A stretch of DNA of 34,445 nucleotides, from positions 1 to 34,445 of the forward strand of contig JAICZD010000004.1 of the NCBI GenBank assembly GCA_025933855.1. Direction: 5' to 3'. How positions within the stretch are numbered: the stretch's first letter is position 1; each line of letters opens with the position of its first letter. The notes under the pieces were generated by a model that saw nothing but the letters and a program-made list of their open reading frames with translations, did no database searches and was not told the DNA's origin. The DNA is from Modestobacter sp. (GTDB lineage Bacteria; Actinomycetota; Actinomycetes; Mycobacteriales; Geodermatophilaceae). This document shows, piece by piece, positions 17,062 through 23,094 of the stretch. Made by a program: the position numbers and the translations under genes.

Positions 17062-17856
17062 GTGGACACCTACACGCACGGGCACGCGGACGCCGTGCTG
17101 CAGTCGCACCGCTGGCGGACGGCGGAGAACTCGGCCGGGTACCTGCTGCCCGCCCTCCGCCCCGGGCTGGACGTCCTGGACGTCGGCTGCGGACCCGGCA
17201 CGATCACCGTCGACCTGGCCCGCCGGGTGGCGCCGGGCCGGGTGCTCGGGCTGGACGTGTCCGCGGCGCCGCTGGCCGAGGCCCGGGAGCTGGCGGCTCG
17301 GGCCGGCGTCCCGGTCGAGTTCGCGGTCGGGGACGCGTACGCGCTGGAGGCCGGCGGCGGCTCGTTCGACGTCGTCCACGCCCACCAGGTGCTGCAGCAC
17401 CTGACCGACCCGGTCGCCGCGCTGCGCGAGATGGCCCGGGTGTGCCGGCCCGGCGGCGTGGTCGCCGTCCGCGACGTGGACTACGCCGCGACGACGTGGT
17501 TCCCCGCCGACGAGGGCCTGGACCGCTGGCTGGCGCTGTACCGGCAGGTCGCCCGGCGCAACGAGGCCGAGCCCGATGCCGGACGGCGGCTGCTGTCCTG
17601 GGCGCACGCGGCCGGCCTGCGCGACACGGTGGCGACCACGACCGCCTGGTGCTTCGCCACGCCCGCCGAGCGGGAGTGGTGGGGCCGGTCCTGGGCCGGC
17701 CGGGCCACCACGTCGGCGTTCGCCGAGCAGGCGGTGTCCTACGGCCTGGCGACCCCGGACGAGCTCGACGACATCGCCGCGGCCTGGCTGCGCTGGGCCG
17801 CCGCGGACGACGGCTGGCTCGGAATGCTGCACGCCGAGCTGCTGATCCGCATCTGA
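17062..17856 (+). CDS. Class I SAM-dependent methyltransferase
   Basis: A 264-residue methyltransferase of the UbiE/Methyltransf_11 type. Motif I is VLDVGCGPGTITV (38-50), the acidic residue after strand 2 is in VLGLDVSAAPL, motif II/III is SFDVVHAHQVLQHLTDP, and post-III is MARVCRPGGVVAVRDVDYA. The start VDTYTHGHADAVLQSHRWRTAENSA agrees with homologues I recall, and the box at 17049 supports it. The substrate is unknown. The gene is divergent from the AGPS-like flavoprotein gene (16953) and convergent with the MerR regulator gene; dispersed-repeat copy 3 lies after its stop. Confidence 0.88.
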   Translation: MDTYTHGHADAVLQSHRWRTAENSAGYLLPALRPGLDVLDVGCGPGTITVDLARRVAPGRVLGLDVSAAPLAEARELAARAGVPVEFAVGDAYALEAGGGSFDVVHAHQVLQHLTDPVAALREMARVCRPGGVVAVRDVDYAATTWFPADEGLDRWLALYRQVARRNEAEPDAGRRLLSWAHAAGLRDTVATTTAWCFATPAEREWWGRSWAGRATTSAFAEQAVSYGLATPDELDDIAAAWLRWAAADDGWLGMLHAELLIRI

Positions 17857-17867
17857 CAGGCCCCGTC

Positions 17868-17915
17868 CAGGGGCCCGCCCCGAGCTTGCGAGGGGTGGGG
17901 AGGACGGGGTCCGTC
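17868..17915 (+). repeat. Dispersed intergenic repeat, copy 3
   Basis: It contains CAGGGGCCCGCC, CGAGCTTGCGAGGGG, GGGGAG and GGGGTCC, aligned with copies 1 and 2. It sits between the convergent methyltransferase and MerR genes. The flanking GGCCCCGTCC (17859-17868) is nearly complementary to GGACGGGGTCC (17902-17912), so it can fold as a terminator-like hairpin. Confidence 0.75.
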
Positions 17916-17916
17916 A

Positions 17917-18681
17917 TCAGCCGGCGGACCGGCGCGCGGCGTTGGCCTGGACGGCGGTGCTCACGTACTCCGCGAGCCCGGGCGCGATCTGCTCGTAGTG
18001 GGCGGTGAACCGCTCGTCCTCCACGTACATCCGGCCCAGCCCCGCGTGCATCTCCGGCGGGCAGTCGTAGAAGTTGCGGCTGATCTGCTGCCGGTGCTCC
18101 TCGGCCAGGTCCATCGCCGCGGGCGAGTCGGCCGGAACGCCGTCCGCGAGGGCCGCCGCGAACCGGCGCTCGACGTCCTCACCCTCGGCCTTGATCCGCA
18201 CCCAGTCGTCCTTGGTGTACGCCGACGTCCGCCGCTGGGACTGCGCCCATGCCTCGGTGTCGCACCAGCGCTCCTCGGCCTCGGCCTGGTACTCCTCCGA
18301 GAACCCGTCGCCGAAGACCTCGAACCGTTCCTCCGGGGTCAGCGAGATACCCATCTGCCGTGCCTCCATCTCCTTCTCCACGGCCGCGACCATGGCCTGG
18401 GTTCGCTCGAGCCGCTCCCGCAGCAGCCGGTGCTGCCGGCGCAGGTGCGCCGCCGGGTCGGCGTCGGGGTCGTCCAGCAGGGTCGCGACCTCCTCGAGGG
18501 GGAACCCGAGCTCGCGGTAGACCAGCACCTGCTGCAGCCGGTCCAGGTCGCGCAGGTCGTAGCTGCGGTAACCCGCGGACGTGCGCTCGCTGGGCCGGAC
18601 CAGGCCGATCCGGTCGTAGTGGTGCAGGGTGCGCACCGTCACGCCGGCCAGCCGGGCCAGCTCGCCCACCGTCCAGCTCAT
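17917..18681 (-). CDS. MerR-family regulator with TipAS-like domain
   Basis: A 254-residue activator. Residues 1-70 form the MerR winged helix-turn-helix (SWTVGELARLAGVTVRTLHHYDRIGLVRPSER, then YRSYDLRDLDRLQQVLVYRELGF), followed by the dimer coiled coil (QHRLLRERLERTQAMVAAVEKEM) and a C-terminal TipAS-like helical domain (SEEYQAEAEERW, NFYDCPPEMHAGLGRMYVEDERFTAHYEQIAPGLAEYV). TipA of Streptomyces binds thiopeptide antibiotics through this domain; many relatives have other or unknown ligands. Length matches TipAL. ATG 18681 follows a strong GGGGGAGGG. A perfect palindrome lies in its own promoter (18723-18739), so autoregulation is likely. It is divergent from a haloalkane dehalogenase gene. 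Confidence 0.92.
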   Translation of the reverse strand: MSWTVGELARLAGVTVRTLHHYDRIGLVRPSERTSAGYRSYDLRDLDRLQQVLVYRELGFPLEEVATLLDDPDADPAAHLRRQHRLLRERLERTQAMVAAVEKEMEARQMGISLTPEERFEVFGDGFSEEYQAEAEERWCDTEAWAQSQRRTSAYTKDDWVRIKAEGEDVERRFAAALADGVPADSPAAMDLAEEHRQQISRNFYDCPPEMHAGLGRMYVEDERFTAHYEQIAPGLAEYVSTAVQANAARRSAG

Positions 18682-18722
18682 CCCTCCCCCTCTCCCTTCT
18701 TCGGACGGCCACCAGCAGACAG

Positions 18723-18744
18723 CCTGACGTCGCGTCAGGGTCAA
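18723..18744 (-). promoter_or_regulatory. MerR-type operator and -35 box of the TipAS-like gene
   Basis: On the minus strand TTGACC (18744-18739) is a -35 box, and CCTGACGCGACGTCAGG (18739-18723) is a perfect 7-bp inverted repeat with a 3-nt centre lying in the promoter spacer. Palindromes between -35 and -10 with an over-long spacer are the standard target of MerR-family activators. The -10 is weak (TCTGCT with a 19-nt spacer). Confidence 0.75.
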
Positions 18745-18825
18745 GCACGTTCCGTCCCGCGGGCAGGAATGGGCATTTCTGCCCGGCGTGATTGGCAGGG
18801 CGCGGCCGCGGGGCACTCCTCGAGC

Positions 18826-19722
18826 ATGGCCGCCGACCGGAGTCCCGTGCCCGCCGCCGACCCCCGTCCGCGGTCCCGGGTGCGTGTCGAGGACCAGGAG
18901 ATGGCCTACGTCGAGACCGGCGAAGGGGATCCGATCGTCTTCCTGCACGGCAACCCCACGTCGTCCTACCTGTGGCGGAACGTGATCCCGCATGTGCAGC
19001 ACCTCGGGCGGTGCATCGCGCCGGACCTGATCGGCATGGGGGAGTCCGGCAAGCTCCCCGACCCCGGGCCCGGCACCTACTCCTTCGCCACCCACGCCCG
19101 CTTCCTGGCCGGGTTCCTCACCGCGGTGCGGGCCACCGAGCGGGTCACCCTGGTGCTGCACGACTGGGGGTCGGCGCTGGGCTTCGACTGGGCATCCCGG
19201 CACCCCGGCGCGGTGCGCGGCATCGCGTTCACCGAGGCGATCGTCACGCCGCTGCTCTGGGCGGACTGGCCGCGCGAGGGGAAGCGCATCTTCCAGGCCA
19301 TGCGCGGCGAGGACGGCGAGCGCCGGGTGCTGGAGGACAACGTGTTCGTCGAGCGCATCCTGCCGGCGTCGGTGCAGCGCGGGCTGTCGCCGGAGGCGCA
19401 CGAGCGGTATCGCGCACCGTTCCGGGAGCCCACCGACCGCTGGCCGACGCTGGAGTGGCCGCGGCAGATCCCCATCCAGAACGTGCCACCGGACATGCAC
19501 GACCTCGTCGACCACTACGGCCGCTGGCTGGCCACCACGCAGGTGCCCAAGCTGTTCCTCGATGCCGAACCGGGGTTCCTGCTGGTGGGCCGCCAGCGGA
19601 GGGTCGTCCGGCGCTGGCCGGCGCTCACGGAGGTCACCGTGCCGGGATCGCACTTCGTCCCCGAGGACTCACCCGACGAGATCGGCCAGGCGCTCGCCCG
19701 GTGGATCCGGACGCTGACCTGA
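18826..19722 (+). CDS. Haloalkane dehalogenase
   Basis: An alpha/beta-hydrolase of 298 residues that cleaves carbon-halogen bonds in haloalkanes to give an alcohol and halide. It shows the subfamily II (DhaA/LinB) set: halide-stabilising Asn43 in HGNPTSSYLWRNV, nucleophile Asp113 and halide-binding Trp114 in VLHDWGSALGFDWASRHP, catalytic acid Glu137 in AFTEAIVTP, and base His276 in PGSHFVPEDSPDEIG. Length and all five positions fit an active enzyme. It has no signal peptide, so it is cytoplasmic. It is divergent from the TipAS-like regulator gene, and the 144-nt gap carries the MerR palindrome, so co-regulation is possible but unproven. No haloalcohol or halo-acid pathway genes lie nearby. 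No clear Shine-Dalgarno sequence precedes ATG 18826. Confidence 0.93.
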   Translation: MAADRSPVPAADPRPRSRVRVEDQEMAYVETGEGDPIVFLHGNPTSSYLWRNVIPHVQHLGRCIAPDLIGMGESGKLPDPGPGTYSFATHARFLAGFLTAVRATERVTLVLHDWGSALGFDWASRHPGAVRGIAFTEAIVTPLLWADWPREGKRIFQAMRGEDGERRVLEDNVFVERILPASVQRGLSPEAHERYRAPFREPTDRWPTLEWPRQIPIQNVPPDMHDLVDHYGRWLATTQVPKLFLDAEPGFLLVGRQRRVVRRWPALTEVTVPGSHFVPEDSPDEIGQALARWIRTLT

Positions 19723-19736
19723 CCCCGACAAGGGGT
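19722..19736. terminator. Short hairpin between convergent dehalogenase and GGDEF-like genes
   Basis: ACCCC (19722-19726) pairs with GGGGT (19732-19736), followed by TCTC, in the 22-nt gap between two convergent stop codons. The stem is short, so the call is tentative. Confidence 0.35.
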
Positions 19737-19744
19737 TCTCAGTC

Positions 19745-20332
19745 TCAGGCGGAGCGGCCGGCACCCTGCCGGCCGAGCCGCGCCGCCGCCATCGCCCGGT
19801 CGGCCGCGGCCAGCAGCGACTCGGGCGTGGAGTCCCGCCGGGACAGCGCGACCCCCACGCTGATGCGCACCGGGACGACCAGGTCCGCGGACGGGCGCAG
19901 CGGCGCGGCGAAGGCGGCCGCGATCCGGTCGGCGATGCGCTCGGCACGGGGAGCGCCGGACACTCCGGGGCACAGCACGACGAACGTCTGGCTGCCGATC
20001 CGGGCGACCAGGTCACCCTGGCGGACGGCGGCCACCAGCCGGGCGGCGGCCTCGGTGCGGGCGGTGTCGGCCACGGTCGGACCGTGCGCGTGGTCCAGCG
20101 CGGTGACCCCGTCGGTCTCGCAGCAGAGCAGGGCCAGCCGGTTCCCGTCGGCACCGGCCGCGGCCAGCGACAGCTCCAGGCGGTCGACCAGCAGGCTGCG
20201 CACCGGCAGCCCGGTGAGCGGGTCCGGCATCGTCCGGCGGCGCAGCCGGGCGGCGAACTCGTGCTGGGCGGCCACCACGGCCGCCGTCTGCACCGGCAGA
20301 TCCGGCGCTCCTGCCGTCCGCACCCCGTCCAT
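19745..20332 (-). CDS. Degenerate GGDEF-domain protein
   Basis: A 195-residue protein made almost wholly of a GGDEF-like domain. The N-terminal hallmark DPLTGLPVRSLLVDRLEL (38-55) is kept, as are late motifs (VPVRISVGVALSRRDSTPESLLAAADRAMAAAR). The active-site signature is lost: the GGDEF position reads GSQTF (113-117), so diguanylate cyclase activity is not expected. Such proteins often bind nucleotides or partner proteins instead. ATG 20332 is chosen for the GGGAG before it; a GTG at 20401 would add 23 residues. It lies downstream of the manganese-exporter gene on the same strand. No sensor or membrane segment is present. Confidence 0.8.
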   Translation of the reverse strand: MDGVRTAGAPDLPVQTAAVVAAQHEFAARLRRRTMPDPLTGLPVRSLLVDRLELSLAAAGADGNRLALLCCETDGVTALDHAHGPTVADTARTEAAARLVAAVRQGDLVARIGSQTFVVLCPGVSGAPRAERIADRIAAAFAAPLRPSADLVVPVRISVGVALSRRDSTPESLLAAADRAMAAARLGRQGAGRSA

Positions 20333-20425
20333 GACCACTCCCGTCGCGTCCCCGGCCGGTTCCCGGCCCGTGGGGTGGACGTCGGCCCGCCGGCCGGTCA
20401 CCTTGACGCCGGCGGACTCCGGCCT

Positions 20426-20449
20426 GCCTCCAAAGGGGCGGCCGGAGGC
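20426..20449 (-). terminator. Hairpin just after the GDT1-family gene
   Basis: GCCTCC (20426-20431) and GGAGGC (20444-20449) are complementary, directly beyond the stop codon at 20451. It lies between two minus-strand genes and may reduce read-through into the GGDEF-like gene. The stem is only 6 bp. Confidence 0.4.
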
Positions 20450-20450
20450 G

Positions 20451-21050
20451 TCAGCCGGCCAGCGAGCGGGCGGTCTCCACGGCGGCGATGACGGCGAACA
20501 CCAGGAACAGCCCGGCCGCGATCCGGTGCAGCAGGGCCACCGGCAGCCGGTCGGCGAGCTTGCGGCCCAGGAACGCGGCCAGGCCGGAGATCACCAGCAG
20601 CGCGGCCCAGGCGCCGACGAAGACCGACAGCGGCTCGGCGTAGCGGGCAGCCAGACCGGCGGTGGCCAGCTGGGAGAGGTCGCCCCACTCGGCGGCGAAC
20701 AGGACGCCGAAGGAGATAACCGCCGCGCGGAGGAACGACGTCTGCTCCCGGGCGAGCGTGGTCGCGGCCTCGTCCTCGCCACCCTTGCGGGCCTCGCGCC
20801 ACAGCAGCACGGCCCCGGTCAGGAACAGCACGGTCACCACCCCGCTGACCACGGCGTCGGGTAGCAGCGACAGCAGCGAGCCCGCGGTGACCGCGATGAC
20901 GACCTGCAGGCCGAAGGCCAGACCGACGCCGACGAAGACGGGCAGCGGTGCGAACCGGGTGGCCAGCACCAGGGTGGCGAACAGCGTCTTGTCCGGCAGC
21001 TCCACGGGAAGGATCAGCACGAAGGCGGCCAGGACGACCGAGAGGACCAC
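20451..21050 (-). CDS. GDT1/TMEM165-family manganese exporter
   Basis: A 199-residue membrane protein with the two-repeat layout of the UPF0016/GDT1 family: E-x-x-D-K-T in VELPDKTLFATL (Glu17, Asp20) and EWGDLSQLAT (Glu121, Asp124), each in a three-helix half, with a hydrophilic loop around 85-108. Bacterial members such as MneA export Mn(II); plant and yeast ones carry Mn/Ca. GTG 21050 is chosen because upstream in-frame codons are not membrane-like and the next upstream GTG (21152) lies next to the core of a manganese riboswitch (21138-21233). A yybP-ykoY riboswitch before this family is a known pairing and strongly supports manganese as substrate, with expression rising when Mn is plentiful. 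Confidence 0.92.
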   Translation of the reverse strand: MVLSVVLAAFVLILPVELPDKTLFATLVLATRFAPLPVFVGVGLAFGLQVVIAVTAGSLLSLLPDAVVSGVVTVLFLTGAVLLWREARKGGEDEAATTLAREQTSFLRAAVISFGVLFAAEWGDLSQLATAGLAARYAEPLSVFVGAWAALLVISGLAAFLGRKLADRLPVALLHRIAAGLFLVFAVIAAVETARSLAG

Positions 21051-21137
21051 GGAGAAGCTCTTCTCTGTACGCGCGTCCGGGCGGATGCAGAGGTGAGCCT
21101 CCGACCGGCAGCGCACCGACGGGTGGACTGCAGGGCC

Positions 21138-21233
21138 GAAGGTCTCGCCCACCCGCGCCGCGGCGCGGGCCCGCTGACCGGGTGCACCAGCGCACCAGCA
21201 TGTCGACCAGCGGTCGGGGGGCTACTCCCCTTC
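21138..21233 (-). ncRNA. yybP-ykoY manganese riboswitch aptamer
   Basis: Read on the minus strand, GAAGG (21233-21229) pairs with CCTTC (21142-21138) to form P1. The conserved 5' block GGGGAGTAGCC (21230-21220), the GTCGACATGC segment (about 21204-21195) and the 3' block GGCGAGACC (21149-21141) correspond to the GGGGAGUAGC, GUCAACAUAC and GCAAGACC elements of the B. subtilis yybP RNA. Known members bind Mn(II) between two loops and turn on Mn exporters. About 88 nt separate it from the GDT1-family start, room for an expression platform. Its 5' conserved block contains the larC stop codon (TAG, 21224-21222). Confidence 0.88.
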
Positions 21234-22436
21234 TCGGTCCGCCAGCCTAGCCGATGCCCCGGGGAAGGCTGCTCCGGGGAAGGCTGCGTGCGCCGCGGCG
21301 GTCGCGGCCCGCAGCACCTCCTTGACCGGCAGCTGCAGGGTGGCGGCCAGCGCGGCCACGTCGTCGAACTCGACGCTCACGTTGACCAGCCGGCCGGACG
21401 AGCGGGCCAGCTTGACCCCGATCCGGCCGCCGAGCACCGTCACACTGTCCTCGGTGCGGTCCAGCGCGACCTTGTCCACCGGCTGCCGGCGCAGCCCGAT
21501 GGTCGAGGTGGCGGCGAACAGCACCTCCTGGACGGCGTCCACCGCGGCGGGCGGGCACAGCACCGACAGGGTGTGCGCCGGGCGGCCCTTCTTCATCAGG
21601 ATCGGGGTCAGCCAGGCGTCCGAGGCGCCGGCGCCCAGCAGGTCGGTGAGCACACCCGGCCACACCCGGGGGTCCAGGTCGTCGACGTTGGCCGCCAGCA
21701 GCAGCGCTCCGGCCGGGCCGGCCGGTTCCCCCAGCACCAGGCGCAGCAGGTTGGGCAGCTCGGCGGGGTCCCGCCCGCCGGCGCCGCTGCCCACCCGCTG
21801 CACCCGCATCGGCGGCAGCGTCGTCCACTCGTCGACGCAAGCGGCCAGCAACGCCGCGCCGGTGGGCGTGCAGGTCTCCGCCGGCACCGGCCCGGCCAGC
21901 ACCGGAACGCCGGCCAGCAGCTCGAGCACCGCCGGACCGGGCACCGGCACCACGCCGTGCGCGCCGCGGGCCGAGCCGCTGCCCAGGGCCACCGGTGAGG
22001 CGGTGAGCCGGTCCAGGGCGAGGTGGGCGAAGCCGGCGACGACCCCGACGACGTCGGCCAGGGCGTCGAGCGCGCCGACCTCGTGGAAGTGCACGTCCTC
22101 GGCGGGAACGCGGTGCACGCGCCCCTCCGCGACGGCCAGCCGCTGGAAGACCGCCAGCGCGCCGTCGCGGACCGCGGCCGGCAGCGGCGCGGCGGACAGC
22201 AGGGCCCGGACGTCGGCCCAGGTGCGGTGCACGTCGCTGGGCGGGGTGTGCACGTGCACCCGGGTGCCGCCGAGCCCGTGCCGGGTGACCGGCTCGGCGG
22301 TCAGCGTCACCGGCTCGACCGGGAGCGCGGCGACGGCAGCGGCGAGCACCTCCAGCGGCACTCCGGCGTCGACCAGCGCGCCGAGCAACATGTCCCCGCT
22401 CGCCCCGGCCGCCAGATCCAGCCACCCGATCGTCAC
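21222..22436 (-). CDS. larC: Nickel insertion protein LarC (pyridinium-bisthiocarboxylate mononucleotide nickel chelatase)
   Basis: Inserts nickel into the pincer nucleotide cofactor first found in lactate racemase, using CTP in the characterised enzyme. The 404-residue protein shows the family start IGWLDLAAGASGDMLLGALVDAG, the HFHEVGALDALADVVG segment, ETCTPTGAALLAA, NVDDLDPRVWPGVL and TPILMKKGRPAHTLSVL. In Lactobacillus plantarum larC needs a ribosomal frameshift between two frames; here one continuous frame covers both halves. GTG 22436 lies only 17 nt from the divergent methyltransferase ATG. The last codons and the TAG stop form part of the manganese riboswitch. LarE (sulfur transfer) and LarA are not in the window. 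Confidence 0.93.
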   Translation of the reverse strand: MTIGWLDLAAGASGDMLLGALVDAGVPLEVLAAAVAALPVEPVTLTAEPVTRHGLGGTRVHVHTPPSDVHRTWADVRALLSAAPLPAAVRDGALAVFQRLAVAEGRVHRVPAEDVHFHEVGALDALADVVGVVAGFAHLALDRLTASPVALGSGSARGAHGVVPVPGPAVLELLAGVPVLAGPVPAETCTPTGAALLAACVDEWTTLPPMRVQRVGSGAGGRDPAELPNLLRLVLGEPAGPAGALLLAANVDDLDPRVWPGVLTDLLGAGASDAWLTPILMKKGRPAHTLSVLCPPAAVDAVQEVLFAATSTIGLRRQPVDKVALDRTEDSVTVLGGRIGVKLARSSGRLVNVSVEFDDVAALAATLQLPVKEVLRAATAAAHAAFPGAAFPGASARLADREGE

Positions 22437-22441
22437 CGGGT

Positions 22442-22448
22442 CATCATG
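22442..22448. promoter_or_regulatory. Shared -10 region of two divergent leaderless genes
   Basis: On the plus strand CATCAT (22442-22447) stands 6 nt before ATG 22454. On the minus strand CATGAT (22448-22443) stands 6 nt before GTG 22436. Both match TATAAT at four of six positions and occupy almost the same base pairs. No Shine-Dalgarno sequence is possible in such a short gap without entering the opposite gene. Confidence 0.45.
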
Positions 22449-22453
22449 CGCAC

Positions 22454-23065
22454 ATGGGGTGGTTCGACGAACCGGGCGCCTGGAGCCGGTACAACGCCGG
22501 CCAGGAGCAGCGCCCGCCGCGGCCGCTGGTGCAGGTGCTGCTCGAGCACGCGGGGGACGGCGCCGGCCGGCCGGCGCTGGACCTCGGCTTCGGCGCCGGG
22601 GTGGAGACCGCCCGGCTGCTGCGCCGGGGCTGGCGGGTGCTGGCCGTCGACGCCGACCCGGCGGCCGGGCCGTCCCTGCTCCGCCGGCTGCCGGCCGGGG
22701 ACGCCGCCCGGCTCACCGTCCGCACGCAGGACTTCGCCGCGCTCGACCGGCTGCCCGAGCTGCACCTCGTGCACGCCGCCTGGTCGCTGCCCTACGCCGG
22801 CCGGCACCTGCCGCGGGTGTGGGAGGTGCTGATGGCCGCCCTGCTGCCGGGTGGCTGGCTGGCGTGCGACCTGTTCGGCGAGCGGGACACCACGGCGGAC
22901 GCCGACGACATCGCGAAGCTCACCGATCGGGAGGTGGAGGAGCTGCTGCGCGGGGTGGACGTCGTCCACCGGGAGACCCTGGAGGTGGACGGGACGGCGT
23001 TCACCGGCCCGCAGCACTGGCACGTGCACTCGGTGGTGGCCCGTCGGCTGCCCCATGGGGACTGA
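22454..23065 (+). CDS. Class I SAM-dependent methyltransferase, TehB-like
   Basis: A 203-residue methyltransferase. Motif I is ALDLGFGAGVETARLL (41-56), followed by VLAVDADP with the SAM-ribose acidic residue, then LHLVHAAWSLPYAGR and LLPGGWLACDLFGERD. It resembles TehB/tellurite-resistance-type and small-molecule methyltransferases, but the substrate cannot be read from sequence. The N-terminus GWFDEPGAWSRYNAG is unusual in lacking a substrate domain. It is embedded, on the opposite strand, between larC and the GGDEF-LarB fusion gene and shares a tiny divergent promoter with larC, so it may be tied to that pathway or simply be an insertion between them. Confidence 0.85.
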   Translation: MGWFDEPGAWSRYNAGQEQRPPRPLVQVLLEHAGDGAGRPALDLGFGAGVETARLLRRGWRVLAVDADPAAGPSLLRRLPAGDAARLTVRTQDFAALDRLPELHLVHAAWSLPYAGRHLPRVWEVLMAALLPGGWLACDLFGERDTTADADDIAKLTDREVEELLRGVDVVHRETLEVDGTAFTGPQHWHVHSVVARRLPHGD

Positions 23066-23094
23066 ACCGGCGTGCGGCGCCCGCGGGACGGTGG

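Noticed and set aside
15178-17856. Very long open frame on the plus strand running through the flavoprotein gene into the methyltransferase gene
   Set aside because: Only the last 265 codons look like a protein family; the rest is antisense to the flavoprotein gene and open only because stop codons are rare at this GC content.
21051-21152. Upstream GTG (21152) as start of the manganese exporter
   Set aside because: It lies between conserved parts of the riboswitch, and the extra residues do not resemble the family; GTG 21050 begins directly at the first membrane helix.
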